Source of the DNA: Chloroflexota bacterium
GTDB taxonomy: Bacteria > Chloroflexota > Anaerolineae > B4-G1
DNA length: 7,415 bases
Assembly (NCBI GenBank): GCA_030596915.1
Contig: JAUVSX010000142.1
Span: 1 to 7,415, forward strand
Direction of reading: 5' to 3'
The notes below the pieces were generated by a model that worked only from the letters and a program-made list of their open reading frames with translations, ran no database searches and was not told the DNA's origin. Position 1 is the first letter of the stretch. Every line of letters starts with the position of its first letter. This document shows, piece after piece, positions 5,648 to 7,415 of this stretch. The translations under genes were made by a program, and so were the position numbers.

Positions 5648-6820
5648 TCAGTACATCATGTGCTCGCGGTAGACCTGCACGGCGTAGAGGTAGCTGTCGT
5701 AGTGCGTGTTGGTTGAGATCGAGTGATCAGACGCAAACACCAATCGCGCGCCGCGCTCCTTCATTCCGTCGATGTAGTGGGCGACCTCGCGCCGGATGAT
5801 GTCGTTGTCGTTGGTCTCGAAGACCCGCGCGTCCAGCCCGCCGATGAAGGCAATCTGGTCCCCGTACTCCTCGGCGAAGACAAAGGGATCGTTGTCCTTG
5901 GCCTTGCGCTCCATCGGGTTCACTGCGTCGAAGCCCACATCGATGATCAACGGCATGGCTTGAGCAGTGCTGCCGCACGTGTGCAAGACAACTGGCAGGT
6001 CGTAGCCGTGGAAGAAGTCGATCATCTCCCGGTAGTAGGGGAAGATGACCTCGGCGAGCACCTTGGGCGAGGCAAACAGCCCGTTCTTGTAGCCCAGGTC
6101 CTCGTACAACCAGACGCCATCGGGGATGCCAATCTTCTCGAACATGAAGGTGAAGTGTGTCTTGTAGAAGTCCGTGTACACGCGGTTGTAGTCGTGGATC
6201 CAGGCCGGGTCCAGGATCAAGCTCTCGTACATCGTCACGTCGCCCATGCTCTGGCGCATCAGCTCCCATATGAACATGTGGCCCATATGGCTCCACACCT
6301 GCGCGGCAGTCACCTCGGCGAGGTTCTCGCGCGCCTCATCGACCTTCACCCGCTGTGGGTCCAGCTCGAGCAGATGAGGACGGTAGTCGCGCTCCCACAC
6401 CTCGCGCGTGACCATCCGGAAATCGATGTGCTCTGGCGTCCCTGACTTATGCTTCCAGTATTTGAGCGCGGCGCCGGCTCCGTTGCGCCGCACGTCCCAC
6501 TCGTCCGTCTCCTCGATGAGCTCCTCGTGCTCGCGCCAGGGCATTATGTCGAACCAGGGGCCAACGCCCGCCAGATCATAGCCGAAATGCTGCCAGGGCG
6601 GGACGGGCTCCTCATACTCGCCGGCTACCTCCACGTCGACCGTGCGGCCGTCCTCTCGGCGCCAGCGCTGCTCCCCCATCTCCTTGTACACCATCCGCGT
6701 GGGGTAGCCCTGCACCACCCAGGCCGCGATCGTGTCCGACCAGGGGCCGTCCACCAAGCCCACACGCTCGGCCGGCTTGCCCCTCAACAGGTTGTCCACC
6801 ACTTCCTGTGAAGTCATCAT
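5648..6820 (-). CDS. URO-D superfamily protein, second divergent type (390 aa)
   Basis: A full-length member of the uroporphyrinogen decarboxylase-fold family, clearly different from the copy at 646-1713. Landmarks are GLVDGPWSDT (21-30), LYEDLGYKNGLFASP (238-252), then FPYYREM (260-266) and VVLHTCGST (277-285). H280/C282 are the His-X-Cys-Gly zinc-ligand pair of corrinoid methyltransferases. GFDAVNPMERKA (296-307) and GGLDAR (327-332) follow. Near the C-terminus, where MtaA-type enzymes place a third zinc Cys, it has FASDHSIS (362-369), so Asp365 or His366 could take that role. ATG 6820 has AAGGAGG 9 nt upstream, and a consensus-like promoter lies about 110-140 nt before it. It is transcribed with the transporter cluster but separated by 660 nt, so probably as its own unit. 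This subfamily is common in Chloroflexota and Planctomycetes near sugar genes and is biochemically uncharacterised as far as I know. HemE is unlikely. Confidence 0.85.
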   Translation of the reverse strand: MMTSQEVVDNLLRGKPAERVGLVDGPWSDTIAAWVVQGYPTRMVYKEMGEQRWRREDGRTVDVEVAGEYEEPVPPWQHFGYDLAGVGPWFDIMPWREHEELIEETDEWDVRRNGAGAALKYWKHKSGTPEHIDFRMVTREVWERDYRPHLLELDPQRVKVDEARENLAEVTAAQVWSHMGHMFIWELMRQSMGDVTMYESLILDPAWIHDYNRVYTDFYKTHFTFMFEKIGIPDGVWLYEDLGYKNGLFASPKVLAEVIFPYYREMIDFFHGYDLPVVLHTCGSTAQAMPLIIDVGFDAVNPMERKAKDNDPFVFAEEYGDQIAFIGGLDARVFETNDNDIIRREVAHYIDGMKERGARLVFASDHSISTNTHYDSYLYAVQVYREHMMY

Positions 6821-6862
6821 GGGTCTGATCCTCCTTGAAATTCGGTCCGGGACGCGGCCCTC

Positions 6863-6925
6863 GATGCCCGAAGAGAACTCTCCCGCGGCTGTGATGCCCG
6901 GCGGGGCAGAGAGCCATCTCTCCCG
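6863..6925 (-). promoter_or_regulatory. Structured leader of the 390-aa URO-D gene with a repeated motif
   Basis: GATGCCCG occurs at 6863-6870 and 6893-6900, 30 bp apart. Each copy is followed by an AGAG/CTCT inverted repeat ending in CTCTCCCG: AGAG-AA-CTCT at 6872-6881 and GAGAG-CCAT-CTCTC at 6909-6922. They lie between the predicted transcription start (about 6924) and the start codon. They could be paired operator sites or leader hairpins; no matching regulator is visible. Confidence 0.35.
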
Positions 6926-6930
6926 TCAGC

Positions 6931-6959
6931 ATATTACCCCCCGGTGGTCAGGCTGTCAA
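6931..6959 (-). promoter_or_regulatory. Sigma70-like promoter of the 390-aa URO-D gene
   Basis: On the minus strand a perfect TTGACA (6959-6954) is followed by a 17-bp spacer and TAATAT (6936-6931). Transcription would begin near 6924, leaving about 100 nt of leader before ATG 6820. Confidence 0.65.
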
Positions 6960-6980
6960 CGGCGCCCTCGCGCAGCGCCG
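6960..6980. promoter_or_regulatory. Inverted repeat between the two divergent promoters
   Basis: CGGCGC (6960-6965) and GCGCCG (6975-6980) flank a 9-bp centre, and the element lies between the -35 boxes of the two divergent promoters. Its position would suit a shared operator, but GC-rich DNA makes such repeats common by chance. Confidence 0.3.
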
Positions 6981-6994
6981 GCCGTACTGAGTCC

Positions 6995-7022
6995 TTGACA
7001 CACCTCTCCTGTTCCGTACAAT
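6995..7022 (+). promoter_or_regulatory. Sigma70-like promoter of the MalY/PatB-type gene
   Basis: A perfect TTGACA (6995-7000), a 16-bp spacer and TACAAT (7017-7022, five of six consensus bases) are present on the plus strand. Transcription would start near 7029, with a leader of about 34 nt carrying the AGGAAGGGAGAGG ribosome binding region. Confidence 0.65.
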
Positions 7023-7062
7023 GGCGGCCTGCATTTGCGCCAGGAAGGGAGAGGGACCCATT

Positions 7063-7415
7063 GTGCCACACGAATTCGACTGCCTGATCGACCGCTGCAA
7101 CAGCGATAGCGCCAAGTGGCGCCACTATGAGGACGACGTGCTGCCCTTGTGGGTGGCAGACATGGACTTCGCCGCGCCAGAGCCCGTCATCCGCGCCCTC
7201 GAGGAGCGGGTCGCCCACGGCGTGTTCGGCTACTGCACGCCTCCGGGTGAGCTGCGCGAGGTCGTCCAGGAAAGGCTGGCTCGGCTATATGGCTGGCACA
7301 TCGAGACAGACGACATCTTCCTCCTCTCCGGCGTCGTAAGCGGCTTCAATCTGGCCTGCCACGCGGTCGGCAGCCCGGCCGATGAGACTATTGTCGCGCC
7401 CCCCGTCTACCCGCC
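7063..7415 (+). CDS. MalY/PatB-family PLP-dependent aminotransferase-like lyase, N-terminal part
   Basis: An open plus-strand frame of 117 codons runs to the right edge, so about 270 residues are missing. The start is GTG 7063, preceded by a purine-rich Shine-Dalgarno region (7042-7054) about 8 nt upstream. PLWVADMDF (28-36) is the hallmark of the MalY/PatB branch of fold-type I PLP enzymes. Other typical parts are PEPVIRAL (39-46), FGYCTPPGELREV (55-67) and LLSGVVSGFNLACHAV (87-102), then PPVYP at the edge. Family members are usually C-S beta-lyases that split cystathionine or cysteine conjugates to thiol, ammonia and pyruvate in the cytosol; some also regulate (E. coli MalY). The PLP lysine would lie beyond the window. 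It is divergent from the URO-D gene, sharing a 242-bp control region. A functional link to the sugar genes is not evident. Confidence 0.9.
   Translation, partial: MPHEFDCLIDRCNSDSAKWRHYEDDVLPLWVADMDFAAPEPVIRALEERVAHGVFGYCTPPGELREVVQERLARLYGWHIETDDIFLLSGVVSGFNLACHAVGSPADETIVAPPVYP

Noticed and set aside
5236..5799. Plus-strand open frame of 187 codons across the gene-poor region
   Set aside because: It runs into the minus-strand URO-D gene, has an Ala/Arg/Cys-rich composition, and no homology is recognised.

Overview
The window looks like a high-GC bacterial chromosome segment. The binding protein has a twin-arginine leader running into a lipobox and then a Pro/Ala/Glu-rich linker, a style common in Chloroflexota (Anaerolineae-like bacteria). 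That assignment is an inference from protein style; there is no rRNA or marker gene to confirm it. Nearly everything is transcribed leftward (minus strand). One partial gene at the right edge is divergent.

Layout in transcription order. A 390-residue URO-D superfamily protein (5648-6820) has its own sigma70-like promoter and a structured leader. A 660-bp stretch without a confident gene follows; it holds a strong minus-strand promoter near 5405-5432 and operator-like repeats. Next comes a compact sugar-uptake cluster: a lipoprotein solute-binding protein (3638-4987), a 156-bp spacer, a MalF-type permease (2594-3481), a MalG-type permease (1720-2592), a second and very different URO-D superfamily protein (646-1713), and the first 191 codons of an agarase-like glycoside hydrolase (575 to the left edge). 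The permeases and second URO-D gene are separated by 1 and 6 nt, so they are almost certainly cotranscribed. At the right edge, a MalY/PatB-type PLP-dependent lyase gene (7063 onward) points the other way from a consensus-like promoter.

Working model (inference): a carbohydrate is bound by the lipoprotein, imported by the two permeases with an ATPase encoded elsewhere, and processed by the hydrolase-like protein. The two URO-D proteins keep the His-X-Cys-Gly part of the zinc site of cobalamin-dependent methyltransferases but lack heme-synthesis context. They may handle methyl groups of a methylated sugar. No corrinoid protein or ATPase gene is present in the window, so this remains a hypothesis.

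The most unusual structural observation is an 87-bp imperfect tandem duplication covering the last codons, stop codon and downstream hairpin region of the binding-protein gene. It looks like the scar of a lost second binding-protein gene or a local duplication.
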